Program-made: the position numbers and the translations under genes
Notes under the pieces: model-generated
What the model saw: the letters and a program-made list of their open reading frames with translations, nothing else
Database searches by the model: none
What the model was told of the DNA's origin: nothing
Shown here: positions 16,928 through 25,001 of the stretch, one piece after another
How the letters are laid out: every line of letters starts with the position of its first letter
Position numbering within the stretch: the stretch's first letter is position 1
DNA from: Pseudomonas sp. UFMG81
GTDB taxonomy: Bacteria > Pseudomonadota > Gammaproteobacteria > Pseudomonadales > Pseudomonadaceae
DNA: 64,000 nt
Direction of reading: 5' to 3'
NCBI RefSeq assembly: GCF_015354575.1
Contig: NZ_JACAFQ010000021.1
Coordinates: 17,789 to 81,788, forward strand

Positions 16928-16962
16928 AATACCAGCCCCTGCGCGAAAATTGAACGGGCGCC

Positions 16963-19164
16963 TCAGCTGGACTGAGCTATGTGGTCGTCAACCAGCTCCG
17001 GCGCCGGCTCCTCTTCGCCCGGCAATGCGGTGATCACGCTGAAATCGCTGACTTCAACCTCGCCGCCGCCGTAGCCCAGCAGGTGGAAGGAGAAGGCCTT
17101 GCGCACCGTCGGGTTGTCGAAGTCGAACTCCATTTCCAGCGGCTGGGCGGCGGTCACCAACACTTCTTCAGGCAGGCCCAGTGGTACATCCTGCTCGCTT
17201 TCCTTGGCTTTGAGGCGGATGTAGGCGTCGTGGCGCGGATCCAGCGCGCGCACCTTGATCCGCACTTTGGTGCGCGAACCTTCGGGCATTTCCAGGTACT
17301 GGGCACCGATCAGGTTGTCGGCCCAGTCGTCGCGGATGCGTTCATGCAGGGCGATGGGTGATGGGCCGCCGAACTGGTAGCGCAGGTTGAGCGGGGTCTG
17401 CAGCAGCGATTGGTCCAGGGTTGCGGCCAGCAAGTTGACCTGCGGCCCGAGGCGGTCGTCGCCACGGCCGAGGAACTTGGCCTGCTCAGCGATGAAGCCT
17501 GGGCTGGCGTAACGCCGGCAGCGCTGCTGGAAATCGCATTCGCTAAGGGTGCCTTGGCCGTCGTGGTAGCGCAGCACGCCGTTGGTGTAGCTGATCATTT
17601 CCCGGCCGCTGTCGTAGTCGCGGTATAGCGAACGCCCGGCCAGCGCTGCGGGGATCGGCAGGGCGAAGTAGTCGAGTAGCGAGGTGGCCAGGTCGATGTG
17701 GCCATAGGTGCCGTTTTTCAGGTGTGGCAGCTGTTTCTGTTCGGGTGCCAGTGTCAGGTTGAAGCCCCAGGACGAGGCCAGGCGCACCCCGTCGATACCG
17801 TGGGATTCGTCCGAGGTGATGACGACCAGGGTGTCCTTGAGTACACCCTGGCGTTCCAGGCCGTCGAGGAAACTGCCCAGGGCATCGTCGAGGTAGGCGA
17901 CCGCGGCCTGCTTGGCGGTGGCGTAACGTTGCAGGTAATCCTCGGGCGCGGAGTAGGGCTGGTGGGTGCCGACGGTGAGCAGGGTGAGCATCCAGGGCTG
18001 CTTCTGCTTGCGCAACGTCCCGACATAGTCCAGCGCACCCTCGAAGAAGGCTCGGTCGTCCTTGCCCCAGGGGAATTCCAGATAATTGTCGTTGTTGAAC
18101 CACTCCAGGCCATGCACCGCGTCGAAGCCGATGTGCGGCATGATCCGGTCCTTGGCCATGAAACGCAGGCCGGCGCCCTGCAAGTAGTGGGTGCTGAAAC
18201 CGGCTTGCCGCAACTGGGCCGGCAGGCAGGCCTGGTTGCGCAGGTCTTGGGTCAGCAGTTCGACGCCCTTGGGGGTGCCGTTGGCCAGCTTGTCGTAGTC
18301 GCCGCAGAGCATGGCGTACAGGCCGCGGATGGTCTGGTGGGTGTGCAGCACGTAGTCGGGGGTGTTCATGCCGCGCTCGGCCCAACGGCTGAGGTTGGGC
18401 ATCAGGTCGTCGTCGAAGTGGCTGCCGATGGCCTGGCGATTGGCGCGGATATAGGCGCCGGGGATGCCTTCGAGGGTGATCACCAGCAGGTTGCGCGCGG
18501 TACCGGGGCCGGTCAGCAGCTTCTGGCCGTTGAGGTCGGCCTGGGTCAGGCCTGCGGTGGGCAGCGGGGTGATCGGCGTTTCACCGACGGCCAGCACTCG
18601 GGCGCGGTGCTGCAGTTCGCCGCTGGCAGCCGACAGTAGTTGGTGTGGCAGGTTGTACTGGCGCCACTGGTCGGCGTCGGAGGGCAGCCACTGCTGGCTG
18701 GCCCAATGCCCGGCAAACAGCAGGGCGGGCACTGCCCAGAGCGTGCGCGGCAGCTGCGTGGCGCGCTGGCCGCGACTGCGCCAGGCGCTGGCCAGTAGCA
18801 TCAGCAGCGCGGCCGCCAGCAATCCGGGCAACCAGGGATGGGCGAGGGCACCGCCGGTGGAGTTTTCCATGAACTGCGGGTCGAACAGGTAGTGCAGGTC
18901 GGTCTGGTTGGGCAGGCGGCCGACGGCGCTGACCAGTTCGGCAGAGGCTACCAGCAACCCGCCCCAGGCCAGCAGCACGGGGAGTGCGAGCCAAGTGGGC
19001 CAGCGGCGCAGCAGCAACACCAGCAGGCTGCCGATGGCAAGGTCGGAGAGGTAGCCCAGCGGATCGGACCAACCCAGCAGGGCACGGACGACCAGGGGGA
19101 TGACCAGCAGCAGCGTCACCAGGGCCAACAGCCGGGCGCGGGGCCGGCCGAACATGTTTCTCAC
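16963..19164 (-). CDS. LTA synthase-like sulfatase-fold membrane phosphotransferase
   Basis: 733 residues. About five membrane helices in residues 8-165, then a large periplasmic alkaline-phosphatase/sulfatase-fold domain (about 220-560) with the nucleophile region HTHQTIRGLYAMLCGDY, metal-site segments TLLTVGTHQPY and VVITSDESHG, and a beta-rich C-terminal extension of roughly 150 residues. Gram-negative members transfer phosphoglycerol or phosphoethanolamine groups to periplasmic glucans or envelope lipids; they do not make true teichoic acid. The substrate here is unknown. The C-terminal extension (MEFDFDNPTVRKAF) may bind glycan. Single-gene unit, convergent with ilvA. Confidence 0.82.
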   Translation of the reverse strand: MRNMFGRPRARLLALVTLLLVIPLVVRALLGWSDPLGYLSDLAIGSLLVLLLRRWPTWLALPVLLAWGGLLVASAELVSAVGRLPNQTDLHYLFDPQFMENSTGGALAHPWLPGLLAAALLMLLASAWRSRGQRATQLPRTLWAVPALLFAGHWASQQWLPSDADQWRQYNLPHQLLSAASGELQHRARVLAVGETPITPLPTAGLTQADLNGQKLLTGPGTARNLLVITLEGIPGAYIRANRQAIGSHFDDDLMPNLSRWAERGMNTPDYVLHTHQTIRGLYAMLCGDYDKLANGTPKGVELLTQDLRNQACLPAQLRQAGFSTHYLQGAGLRFMAKDRIMPHIGFDAVHGLEWFNNDNYLEFPWGKDDRAFFEGALDYVGTLRKQKQPWMLTLLTVGTHQPYSAPEDYLQRYATAKQAAVAYLDDALGSFLDGLERQGVLKDTLVVITSDESHGIDGVRLASSWGFNLTLAPEQKQLPHLKNGTYGHIDLATSLLDYFALPIPAALAGRSLYRDYDSGREMISYTNGVLRYHDGQGTLSECDFQQRCRRYASPGFIAEQAKFLGRGDDRLGPQVNLLAATLDQSLLQTPLNLRYQFGGPSPIALHERIRDDWADNLIGAQYLEMPEGSRTKVRIKVRALDPRHDAYIRLKAKESEQDVPLGLPEEVLVTAAQPLEMEFDFDNPTVRKAFSFHLLGYGGGEVEVSDFSVITALPGEEEPAPELVDDHIAQSS

Positions 19165-19265
19165 GTAAGCATTCCTCTTGCCATCAAATCGTCACACAAA
19201 AGTGCTGGATGATATCAGGCCAGAGGTAGGACGGTGGCGTAGGACAAGGCTGGTTACTAAAACCT

Positions 19266-19284
19266 GGGCTCGCACAGCGAGCCC
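19266..19284 (-). terminator. terminator of the fap operon
   Basis: Perfect 8-bp stem GGGCTCGC (19266-19273) / GCGAGCCC (19277-19284) with a 3-nt loop, 17 bp after the fapF stop. On the minus strand it is followed by AGGTTTTAG. Confidence 0.6.
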
Positions 19285-19300
19285 GTATACGCCGAAACCT

Positions 19301-20581
19301 TCAGAAGTAATACGGGAATTTCAGGCTGAAGGAGAAGTCCGGTGCGTCGTCGGTCAGGCCGATGGCCAGGTTGGGCACGATGGTCAGGTTGTCGGTGGCG
19401 GCGAAGGTCAAGCCGATGTTGAAGTTGGCCGCGTTGTAGTCGCTGTTGCTGATCGATTGCCAGTCGCCGCCGTCGGGCTTGATCTTGCTCTTGCGGGCGA
19501 ACTGGTCGGTGACCGAGAACGACATGCTCATGCGCTCGTTCAGGGCGAAGGCGATACCGCCGCCGATCTGCCACGAATCGCCGAGTTTCACGTCACCCTT
19601 GACCTTGCTGTTGACCTGCGGGCTGATGTCGCTGAACGAGTCCTGCATGTTGTAGGTGTAGGACAGGCTGCCGAACAGCACAGCGGGGTCGAAGGTCTTG
19701 ACCAGCGAGATGCCCGGGGTGATCGCCCATACACCGTTGCCGGTGGGCAGGTCTTCTGGGATCGCCAGGTTGTCGTTGCCGGGATCCTGCTGCAGCTTGA
19801 TCCCGTACGGGTCCTTGCCGGTGGGCGCCTTGATGCGCAGCGTGGCGACCGCGTCGGGCCAGTTTTCCGATTCATCGATGAACTTGTAGGCCACCCCGAC
19901 GTTGACGTCGCCAATGGTCGGGTCGCGGGTGACGGTGCCATCGGACGTTACCCCGGCCGCACCGCCCGCGCCCCCGGAGGAGTAAGTCGACTCGCGATAG
20001 ACGATGGGCACGTTGACGTCGAACTGCCAGCGCTGGTCCATGTTGTAGCGAGCTGTGAGGTCCAGGGTCCAGTTGTCGGCCTTGATGCGGTCGATGTTGA
20101 TGTTGCCGAGGAAGATCGAGTCGAGTGCCAGGAAACCGTTGAGGGTCAGCGCGCGGGTGTCGTAGTGGGTGTAGGTCAGGCCGGTTTCGACGCTGAACTT
20201 GCCGCCACCGAAGAAGCCGCTGGCCTCGTCGTACAGGTTGGACACGCTTTGTGCAGGCTGGGAGTCGTCCTGCAGCGACTGGCCATAGGAGCTTCCGGAC
20301 GTGCCCGGTGTGCCAGAAGCCACGGTCTGCGCGCCCTTGACCCCTTCGGCGGGGGATTTGACCAGGCGTTTGGGGGCGGGAGCCGGCGGCGCTTCTTCGA
20401 CCTGCCTCAGGCGTTGCTCCAGCACCATCAATGCATTCTGCTGCGCCTCGTAGCGCTGTTTCAGTGCGATCAGCTCCTGTTTCAGTGCTTCGACCTGTGG
20501 GTCCGTTGCTGCCTGCAGCAGGGTGGCCGGGGCCAGGGTACTCAAACAAAGGATGGTTCTGAACGTCAACAAACGATGCAT
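19301..20581 (-). CDS. fapF: FapF, outer-membrane amyloid secretion channel
   Basis: 426 residues. Signal peptide ends near LLQA|A. Residues about 27-65 form an amphipathic heptad helix (EALKQELIALKQRYEAQQ) that in FapF makes a trimeric coiled coil in the periplasm. A Pro/Ala/Gly linker follows, then a beta-barrel from about 125 ending in SLKFPYYF, with the terminal Phe expected for BAM assembly. FapF exports the amyloid subunits FapB, FapC and FapE. It is the last gene of fapABCDEF, 46 bp after fapE. Confidence 0.93.
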   Translation of the reverse strand: MHRLLTFRTILCLSTLAPATLLQAATDPQVEALKQELIALKQRYEAQQNALMVLEQRLRQVEEAPPAPAPKRLVKSPAEGVKGAQTVASGTPGTSGSSYGQSLQDDSQPAQSVSNLYDEASGFFGGGKFSVETGLTYTHYDTRALTLNGFLALDSIFLGNINIDRIKADNWTLDLTARYNMDQRWQFDVNVPIVYRESTYSSGGAGGAAGVTSDGTVTRDPTIGDVNVGVAYKFIDESENWPDAVATLRIKAPTGKDPYGIKLQQDPGNDNLAIPEDLPTGNGVWAITPGISLVKTFDPAVLFGSLSYTYNMQDSFSDISPQVNSKVKGDVKLGDSWQIGGGIAFALNERMSMSFSVTDQFARKSKIKPDGGDWQSISNSDYNAANFNIGLTFAATDNLTIVPNLAIGLTDDAPDFSFSLKFPYYF

Positions 20582-20627
20582 GGATTAGCCGTCCCTTCTG
20601 ACTGCATACGATGAGACTGAGCGTAGA

Positions 20628-21374
20628 TCAGTATCCGAGATTGCGAAGACCTTTGAGTTGGTCCAGGTTGGCGTTCATCGGGCCCGCCGTGGCGGGGTTG
20701 TCGCGCAGCACTACATTGAGCGAGGTGAGGTTGCGCACCTGGTTGCTGCTGCCAAGCAAGGTGGTGTTCTGCATCAAGCCGCCCTGGGCCAGGCGCTGCA
20801 CGGTATTACCCTGGTTGTTGTTGGCGACGATGTTCATCTGTACGCCGTTGCCGCTTGAGGAAACACTCAGCGAGCCTGCGCCATTGGAACTGGTCAGCGT
20901 CGACCCGGCTGCCAGCGCCTGGCCTTGCGGTTGGCTGGCCGACGCCTCGTTGCCCCGGGCGACATTGATGTCGACACCGTTATAGGCGGTGTTGTAGTCG
21001 CCCGCCGCGCGCACCACCTGGGTGACCCCCTCGGTGGTGTTGAGGCCGCCGCCGCCAGTGACGGTACCGGTGCCGGCGCTTGTCGACTGCGACGAGCCGC
21101 TGCCTTTGCGGTCGATCATCGACACGTAGAACTGCGGTTTGATGGTCGATTGCCGGATCTGCATCGAGGACGTGGCGCCGATCACTTCACCGTTGGCGTT
21201 TTGCCAGCTGCTGGTCATGACGATGCCGAAACTGACGATCCGCCCCGGCATCACATAGCGCCCGCGCAGGTTCGCCAGTTCCTGGTCCTTCAACTCGATG
21301 GGTTTGAACGACTCTGCCTGAACAGGCAAGCTGGCGGCGAGGCAGGCCGCGACCAGCCAGAATGGCGTCTTCAT
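20628..21374 (-). CDS. fapE: FapE, minor amyloid-associated protein
   Basis: 248 residues from the start MKTPFWLVAACLAA, with an upstream GGGGAG ribosome site; a longer in-frame reading lacks this. Signal peptide ends at about VQA|E. The mature protein opens with a small globular part (IELKDQELANLRGRYVMPGR) and then becomes Gly/Ser/Asn-rich (GTVTGGGGLNTTEG, NIVANNNQGNTVQRL). FapE is a minor component of Pseudomonas amyloid fibres and is exported by FapF. Position between fapD and fapF is the standard operon order. Confidence 0.9.
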   Translation of the reverse strand: MKTPFWLVAACLAASLPVQAESFKPIELKDQELANLRGRYVMPGRIVSFGIVMTSSWQNANGEVIGATSSMQIRQSTIKPQFYVSMIDRKGSGSSQSTSAGTGTVTGGGGLNTTEGVTQVVRAAGDYNTAYNGVDINVARGNEASASQPQGQALAAGSTLTSSNGAGSLSVSSSGNGVQMNIVANNNQGNTVQRLAQGGLMQNTTLLGSSNQVRNLTSLNVVLRDNPATAGPMNANLDQLKGLRNLGY

Positions 21375-21409
21375 GGGTTGCTCCCCAGGGCCTCTTGCCC
21401 CGAATCTTG

Positions 21410-22090
21410 TTAGAAGAAGTCGCTTTGAATGAAGCCGAAGTCCAGCAGCTCGGCGTCCTTCACGGGTGTGAAGTGGTCGATGCGGTTCTTGGCACTGAGG
21501 GGCAGCGGTGGGTCGAGCAGGGCATTGCCCTTGTCGTAACCCTGGCCGATGACGGCGAAGATGATGCCGTTCCAACCCTTGACGAAATCGTCGAGCTTGA
21601 AGCGTTTGTGGCCCAGCACCGGGTCACCGATGTACACCCAGCCCTTGTCGACGCGCTGCATCACCACGAAGTGCTTGTAGCCGCGGATGTCCATCAGCAC
21701 CACCACGGGGATGCGGATGTCGTGCAAGGTTTCGGGGGCCACCCGGTAGCCACGGGCACGCATGCCCAGGCTTTCCACGTAGCGTTTCATGTCGAGCATC
21801 GAGAAGCCCTGGGTGCGGACCTGGTCCTGGTCGGCATTGGCCAGCATGCCCTCGATCACTTGGTGTTCGTCCACGTCCAGCCAGTAGGCCTGGCGCAGGA
21901 TGGTCGCCAGCGAAGCGGCGCCACAGCTGAAGTCGGTTTTCTGTTGCACCAGATCGGCGAACTTGCGTTCGCGGATGCTCTGGATGGGTTTGTAGATCAC
22001 TCCGCCGCCCGGCAGGACGGACAACGGCATCTGGGCTGCTTCGCTCACACTGGCCAGGCACAGCAGGAACGCCAAGGCGATAATGCGCAT
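21410..22090 (-). CDS. fapD: FapD, C39-like cysteine protease of the amyloid system
   Basis: 226 residues from MRIIALAFLL, chosen over an ATG 15 bp upstream because a GGGGG motif precedes it at suitable distance. Signal peptide, then a peptidase C39 fold with the full triad: C56 in TDFSCGAASLATIL, H140 in GYKHFVVMQ, D156 in YIGDPVLG. FapD is required for normal fibre export and is thought to act in the periplasm, possibly cleaving FapF or subunits. It follows fapC after a stable hairpin, so its dose is probably lower than that of FapC. Confidence 0.92.
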   Translation of the reverse strand: MRIIALAFLLCLASVSEAAQMPLSVLPGGGVIYKPIQSIRERKFADLVQQKTDFSCGAASLATILRQAYWLDVDEHQVIEGMLANADQDQVRTQGFSMLDMKRYVESLGMRARGYRVAPETLHDIRIPVVVLMDIRGYKHFVVMQRVDKGWVYIGDPVLGHKRFKLDDFVKGWNGIIFAVIGQGYDKGNALLDPPLPLSAKNRIDHFTPVKDAELLDFGFIQSDFF

Positions 22091-22122
22091 GTTCGATGCC
22101 CCCATCGGTCTTGTTAGAAGAA

Positions 22123-22140
22123 GGCCCCCCGAAGGGGGCC
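22123..22140 (-). terminator. C(UUCG)G-capped hairpin between fapC and fapD
   Basis: On the minus strand: GGCCCCC-TTCG-GGGGGCC, a 7-bp all-GC stem closed by the extra-stable C(UUCG)G tetraloop, followed by TTCTTCT. It begins 16 bp after the fapC stop. It could end most transcripts or protect the 3' end of fapABC mRNA, keeping the fibre subunit in excess over the export genes. Confidence 0.7.
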
Positions 22141-22155
22141 TCCAGGTTGCCGCTA

Positions 22156-23643
22156 TCAGAACGAGGTGTTGGAGATGGCCAGCGAGTTGCTCTGCTGGTT
22201 GCCCACACCGGCTGCCACGTTGACGCCCAGGTTGCCGCTGCCACCGTTCACCGAGCCACTCAGGGTGGCGGTGTTGGTCACAGGGTTGGCCCAGCCGGTC
22301 GGGGTCAGCACTTGGAACGAGACGCTGTTGCTCAGTGCGTACTCGCTAGCCTCGCTGTAGCTCTTCGAGATGCTGTCCGAAGATTGCGAGGATTTCTCGC
22401 CGGCCTTCTCGTAAGCCGAAGCGTTGGCTTTTTCCCAGGCCGATTCGTGTGCCTTCTCGTACGAAGAGTCGCGAGACTTGTCATACGACGAGTCGCGGGT
22501 CCGGTCGAACGAAGAGTCATACGCCTTCTCGAACGACGAGTTCAGAGACTTGTCGAACGACGAGTTGCTGGCCGACTCGTGCGACTTGTCGATCGATGCA
22601 TCAAGCGAGGCATTGAGCGAGGCGTCGAAGTCGGAGCTACGCGAGCGAGTGAAGTTGCCGAAGGTTTGCGACGAAGAGGCACTGCCCGAAGCGCTGGCAT
22701 CGAGCGAAGCGTTCACCGAAGCGCTCGACGACGAGCTGTGGTCGCTGCTGGCGGTGCCATTGGCATTCCAGCTGTTGGAGCCGCTGGCATTCATGCTGTT
22801 GGAGCCGCTGGAGCTGCTGCTGTTGGAGCCGCTGGCAGTCATGCTGCTAGAGCCGCTGGAGCTGCTGCTGTGCGAACCACTGGAGCTGCTGCTGTTGGAC
22901 CCACTGGCGCTGTAGCTGGAGCTGGAGCTCTTGTCGACGCTGGCATCGAACGAGCCACTGCGCGAGGACGAACCACTCTTGGTGGTGGTGAAGGTCAGCG
23001 TGTCGATGGTGTACGTGCGGTCGGCGCTGTTGGTGACCTCCAGGCCAGGCCCATTCTGGTTGGCCGAGGCGGTCGCGGTGGAGTTGCCGATAGGCGCACT
23101 GTTGTTGGCAATGGCCATGGTGTTTTTCTGCTGGTTCAGGTCGCCGCCAGCGATGTTCACACCCACGTTGCCGCTGCTGCCATCAGCCGAGCCACTCATG
23201 ACCGCAGAGTTCTGGGTCGAGTAGTTGTACACCTTGTTGTTGTTGCTGTACTGGTCGACCTTGGCGGTAGCGGTAGCCGAGCCGAACACGAAGCTGTTGT
23301 CGATCGCGGCATTGTCGGACGCGGTGTTGGCGATGGCCGCTGCGTTGTCCTGCTGGTTGCCGTTACCGGCTGCCACGTTGACGCCCACGTTACCGCTGGC
23401 GCCAGCAGCGGAGCTGCTCATTTCGGCTTCGTTGACGGTGCCTTCGTTGCGGATCCGGTTACCGGTGCTTCTCTGCACATCGGTAGCTTTGGCGGTGGCA
23501 CTGGTGTAGACCGCTTTAGCCGGTGGGGTGTGGTGGTTGTTGTGGCCATGGCCACGCCTGTCGTTCTGATCCGCTTGTGCAGCAACAGCCATGACCGCAG
23601 CAATTGCGAAAACCAGAGGCTTGATTGCCATCGAGGGTTTCAT
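22156..23643 (-). CDS. fapC: FapC, major functional amyloid subunit
   Basis: 495 residues; GGAG ribosome site 7 nt before the start. Signal peptide to about residue 24. Three amyloid repeats are readable around 66-108 (VGVNVAAGNGNQQDNAAAIAN), 139-183 (GVNIAGGDLNQQKNTMAIAN) and 454-495 (GVNVAAGVGNQQSNSLAI). The linker between repeats 2 and 3 is very long (about 270 residues): a Ser-rich run at 223-310 and seven tandem octads at 361-416 (SSFDKSLN, SSFEKAYD, SSFDRTRD and so on) with an aromatic at position 3 and an acid-base pair at 4-5. No cysteine occurs anywhere in the protein. Confidence 0.94.
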   Translation of the reverse strand: MKPSMAIKPLVFAIAAVMAVAAQADQNDRRGHGHNNHHTPPAKAVYTSATAKATDVQRSTGNRIRNEGTVNEAEMSSSAAGASGNVGVNVAAGNGNQQDNAAAIANTASDNAAIDNSFVFGSATATAKVDQYSNNNKVYNYSTQNSAVMSGSADGSSGNVGVNIAGGDLNQQKNTMAIANNSAPIGNSTATASANQNGPGLEVTNSADRTYTIDTLTFTTTKSGSSSRSGSFDASVDKSSSSSYSASGSNSSSSSGSHSSSSSGSSSMTASGSNSSSSSGSNSMNASGSNSWNANGTASSDHSSSSSASVNASLDASASGSASSSQTFGNFTRSRSSDFDASLNASLDASIDKSHESASNSSFDKSLNSSFEKAYDSSFDRTRDSSYDKSRDSSYEKAHESAWEKANASAYEKAGEKSSQSSDSISKSYSEASEYALSNSVSFQVLTPTGWANPVTNTATLSGSVNGGSGNLGVNVAAGVGNQQSNSLAISNTSF

Positions 23644-23692
23644 GGTGTTTCTCCGTCTTTTTTTGGTTAAGTGTTGTACTTACCTGTTTGGG

Positions 23693-24265
23693 TCATTCCG
23701 CGACCCGGACGCTGAAGGTGTTGGCCATGCGGTTTCCCACCCCGGCGCTCTGATTCAACTGAATCACCCCACGGCTGCCGGTGAATGCCTGGTCGCTGGT
23801 GCTGACCTGGCGATAGCCGGGAGCGGAGTCAGTTGCATCGGAGTTGTTGAGCAGCGCCACGTTCTGTTGCATGAGGACGCTGTCATCGAGACTTTGTGGC
23901 TGGGCACTGATGCTGATGCGCAGTGCGTTGGCTTGCTGGGTACTGGCGCCTGCGCTCTGGTTGACACCCAGTGCACCGCTGCCGTGGCTGAAGGCATTGC
24001 CCTGGATATTGGCCTGGCTGTCCCTGGCGGAGTCGACCGTGACCCGCAGGCGCTGGCGAATCTCGGTTGTCGCACTGGCCGCGTGGCCGCTGGCCAGGGC
24101 GCGGGCGTTGGCTTGTTGCTGGAAGTCGCCGGCCGCCTGGTTGACCGCCATGTTGCCCTGATACTGGGCGGCGGAGCTGTCGATGGTGGCGTTGTCGATG
24201 ATCGGGGATTGAGCGAAGGCCGGTGCACTGCAGAACGTGGCCAGAATCAGCAGCGAATGCCTCAT
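23693..24265 (-). CDS. fapB: FapB, amyloid nucleator/minor subunit
   Basis: 190 residues. Signal peptide MRHSLLILATFCSAPAFA. Three imperfect repeats resembling those of FapC: MAVNQAAGDFQQQANARALA, LGVNQSAGASTQQANAL and IQLNQSAGVGNRMANTFSV, joined by short linkers. The only cysteine is in the signal peptide. FapB is thought to nucleate FapC fibres. Its start lies one base after the fapA stop, with a GGAGG site inside the end of fapA, so translation of the two is coupled; fapC follows after 49 bp. Confidence 0.93.
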   Translation of the reverse strand: MRHSLLILATFCSAPAFAQSPIIDNATIDSSAAQYQGNMAVNQAAGDFQQQANARALASGHAASATTEIRQRLRVTVDSARDSQANIQGNAFSHGSGALGVNQSAGASTQQANALRISISAQPQSLDDSVLMQQNVALLNNSDATDSAPGYRQVSTSDQAFTGSRGVIQLNQSAGVGNRMANTFSVRVAE

Positions 24266-24266
24266 C

Positions 24267-24704
24267 TCATTTGCCTCCGGTCAGCATCTGCAGGGGCGCC
24301 AGGCCGCGCTGCACGCTGGAGTTGACCATGTTGGCGATACCATTGCCCGAGCCTGTGCCACGCCCGGCAGCGAGGTTGGGCAGCTGGTTCTGATGGCTCA
24401 TGTTGCCGCCGATGTTGTTGGTCTGTTGGGTGACCAGGGAGGAGATGCCGGCACCGCTGCTGATGCTGGCGAAGTCGCCGTCGCTCAGTTCGTTGGTCTG
24501 CTTGATGACCTGCGCGGAGGGGTTGGCATTGACCGTGGTCGGGGAGGGGTCTGGGATCAGCGGGGCACGTGTGGCCTGACGCACCTGCACATCACGAATG
24601 ATGGTGATGACGCCATTTTCGGCCTGGGCCGTCAGGCTCAGGCTCGCCCCCAGTGCACAGCCGACCAGCAGCAGGCAAGACATGCCTTTTTCGAATTTCC
24701 TCAC
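24267..24704 (-). CDS. fapA: FapA, periplasmic factor of the amyloid operon
   Basis: 145 residues from a GTG start with AAGGAG eight bases upstream. The first residues VRKFEKGMSCLLLVGCAL continue into a signal peptide ending near LTAQA|E. An ATG 21 bp further in is the alternative start. The mature part is Asn/Gln/Ser-rich (TQQTNNIGGNMSHQNQLPNL) and ends in a short amphipathic tail. FapA is reported to be periplasmic and to limit premature fibre formation or alter subunit composition. First gene of the operon. Confidence 0.88.
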   Translation of the reverse strand: MRKFEKGMSCLLLVGCALGASLSLTAQAENGVITIIRDVQVRQATRAPLIPDPSPTTVNANPSAQVIKQTNELSDGDFASISSGAGISSLVTQQTNNIGGNMSHQNQLPNLAAGRGTGSGNGIANMVNSSVQRGLAPLQMLTGGK

Positions 24705-24755
24705 GGTGGCAACTCCTTCTCTCGGGCGCTGGTCGTTCAGCGTTGCGAGGACTGA

Positions 24756-24773
24756 GAGCAGAAGCTGTGCCGC
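24756..24773 (-). promoter_or_regulatory. putative sigma-54 (-24/-12) promoter of fapABCDEF
   Basis: On the minus strand GCGGCACAGCTTCTGCTC, with GG (24771-24770) and GC (24759-24758) separated by exactly 10 bases, and GGCAC plus TGCT matching the RpoN consensus. Predicted start of transcription near 24746, leaving about 42 nt before the fapA GTG. Confidence 0.6.
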
Positions 24774-24835
24774 TTTTGGTTTTCGCAATAAAAACAGCAC
24801 GTTGCCATTGCAAACTAGAAACAGTGCGTTTCAGG

Positions 24836-24853
24836 TGTGTCAGGGCTGAAACA
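24836..24853. promoter_or_regulatory. upstream palindrome A of fap promoter
   Basis: TGTGTCAGGGCTGAAACA, an imperfect 18-bp palindrome, identical at 14 of 18 positions to the one at 24917. Its centre is about 98 bp upstream of the predicted start site. It also lies within a wider inverted repeat, GTTTCAG-N11-CTGAAAC (24828-24852). Candidate enhancer site for a sigma-54 activator. Confidence 0.5.
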
Positions 24854-24916
24854 ACACGCCTCGGGTGAGGGCGGCAAGGCGCTTAGCACGGGGGATGCGA
24901 GGCGGTTGTCGGGTGC

Positions 24917-24934
24917 TGTCTCAGCGTTGAGACA
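24917..24934. promoter_or_regulatory. upstream palindrome B of fap promoter
   Basis: TGTCTCAGCGTTGAGACA, with perfect 7-bp arms around GCGT. Centre about 179 bp upstream of the predicted fapA start site and 81 bp from palindrome A. Sites of this size and distance are usual for bacterial enhancer-binding proteins. The regulator gene is not in the window. Confidence 0.55.
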
Positions 24935-24955
24935 CATCCCTCGGTTGTGGGTTGC

Positions 24956-24975
24956 GGCCCCCATTGACGGGGGCC
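24956..24975 (-). terminator. hairpin after the NadR-like kinase gene
   Basis: GGCCCCC (24956-24962) and GGGGGCC (24969-24975) with a 6-nt loop, 27 bp past the kinase stop codon. There is no clear T tract. It may separate the pnuC unit from the fap control region. Confidence 0.45.
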
Positions 24976-25001
24976 ACAGGCAGGTGGGCTGTATCAGTGG
25001 G

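Noticed and set aside
16963..19164. True lipoteichoic acid synthase
   Set aside because: The host is Gram-negative; the family has many members that modify other envelope polymers.
22395..22977. CRISPR-like or DNA tandem array in the 22.4-23 kb region
   Set aside because: The periodicity is at codon level within FapC (24-bp octad codons with variable bases); there are no spacers and no cas genes.
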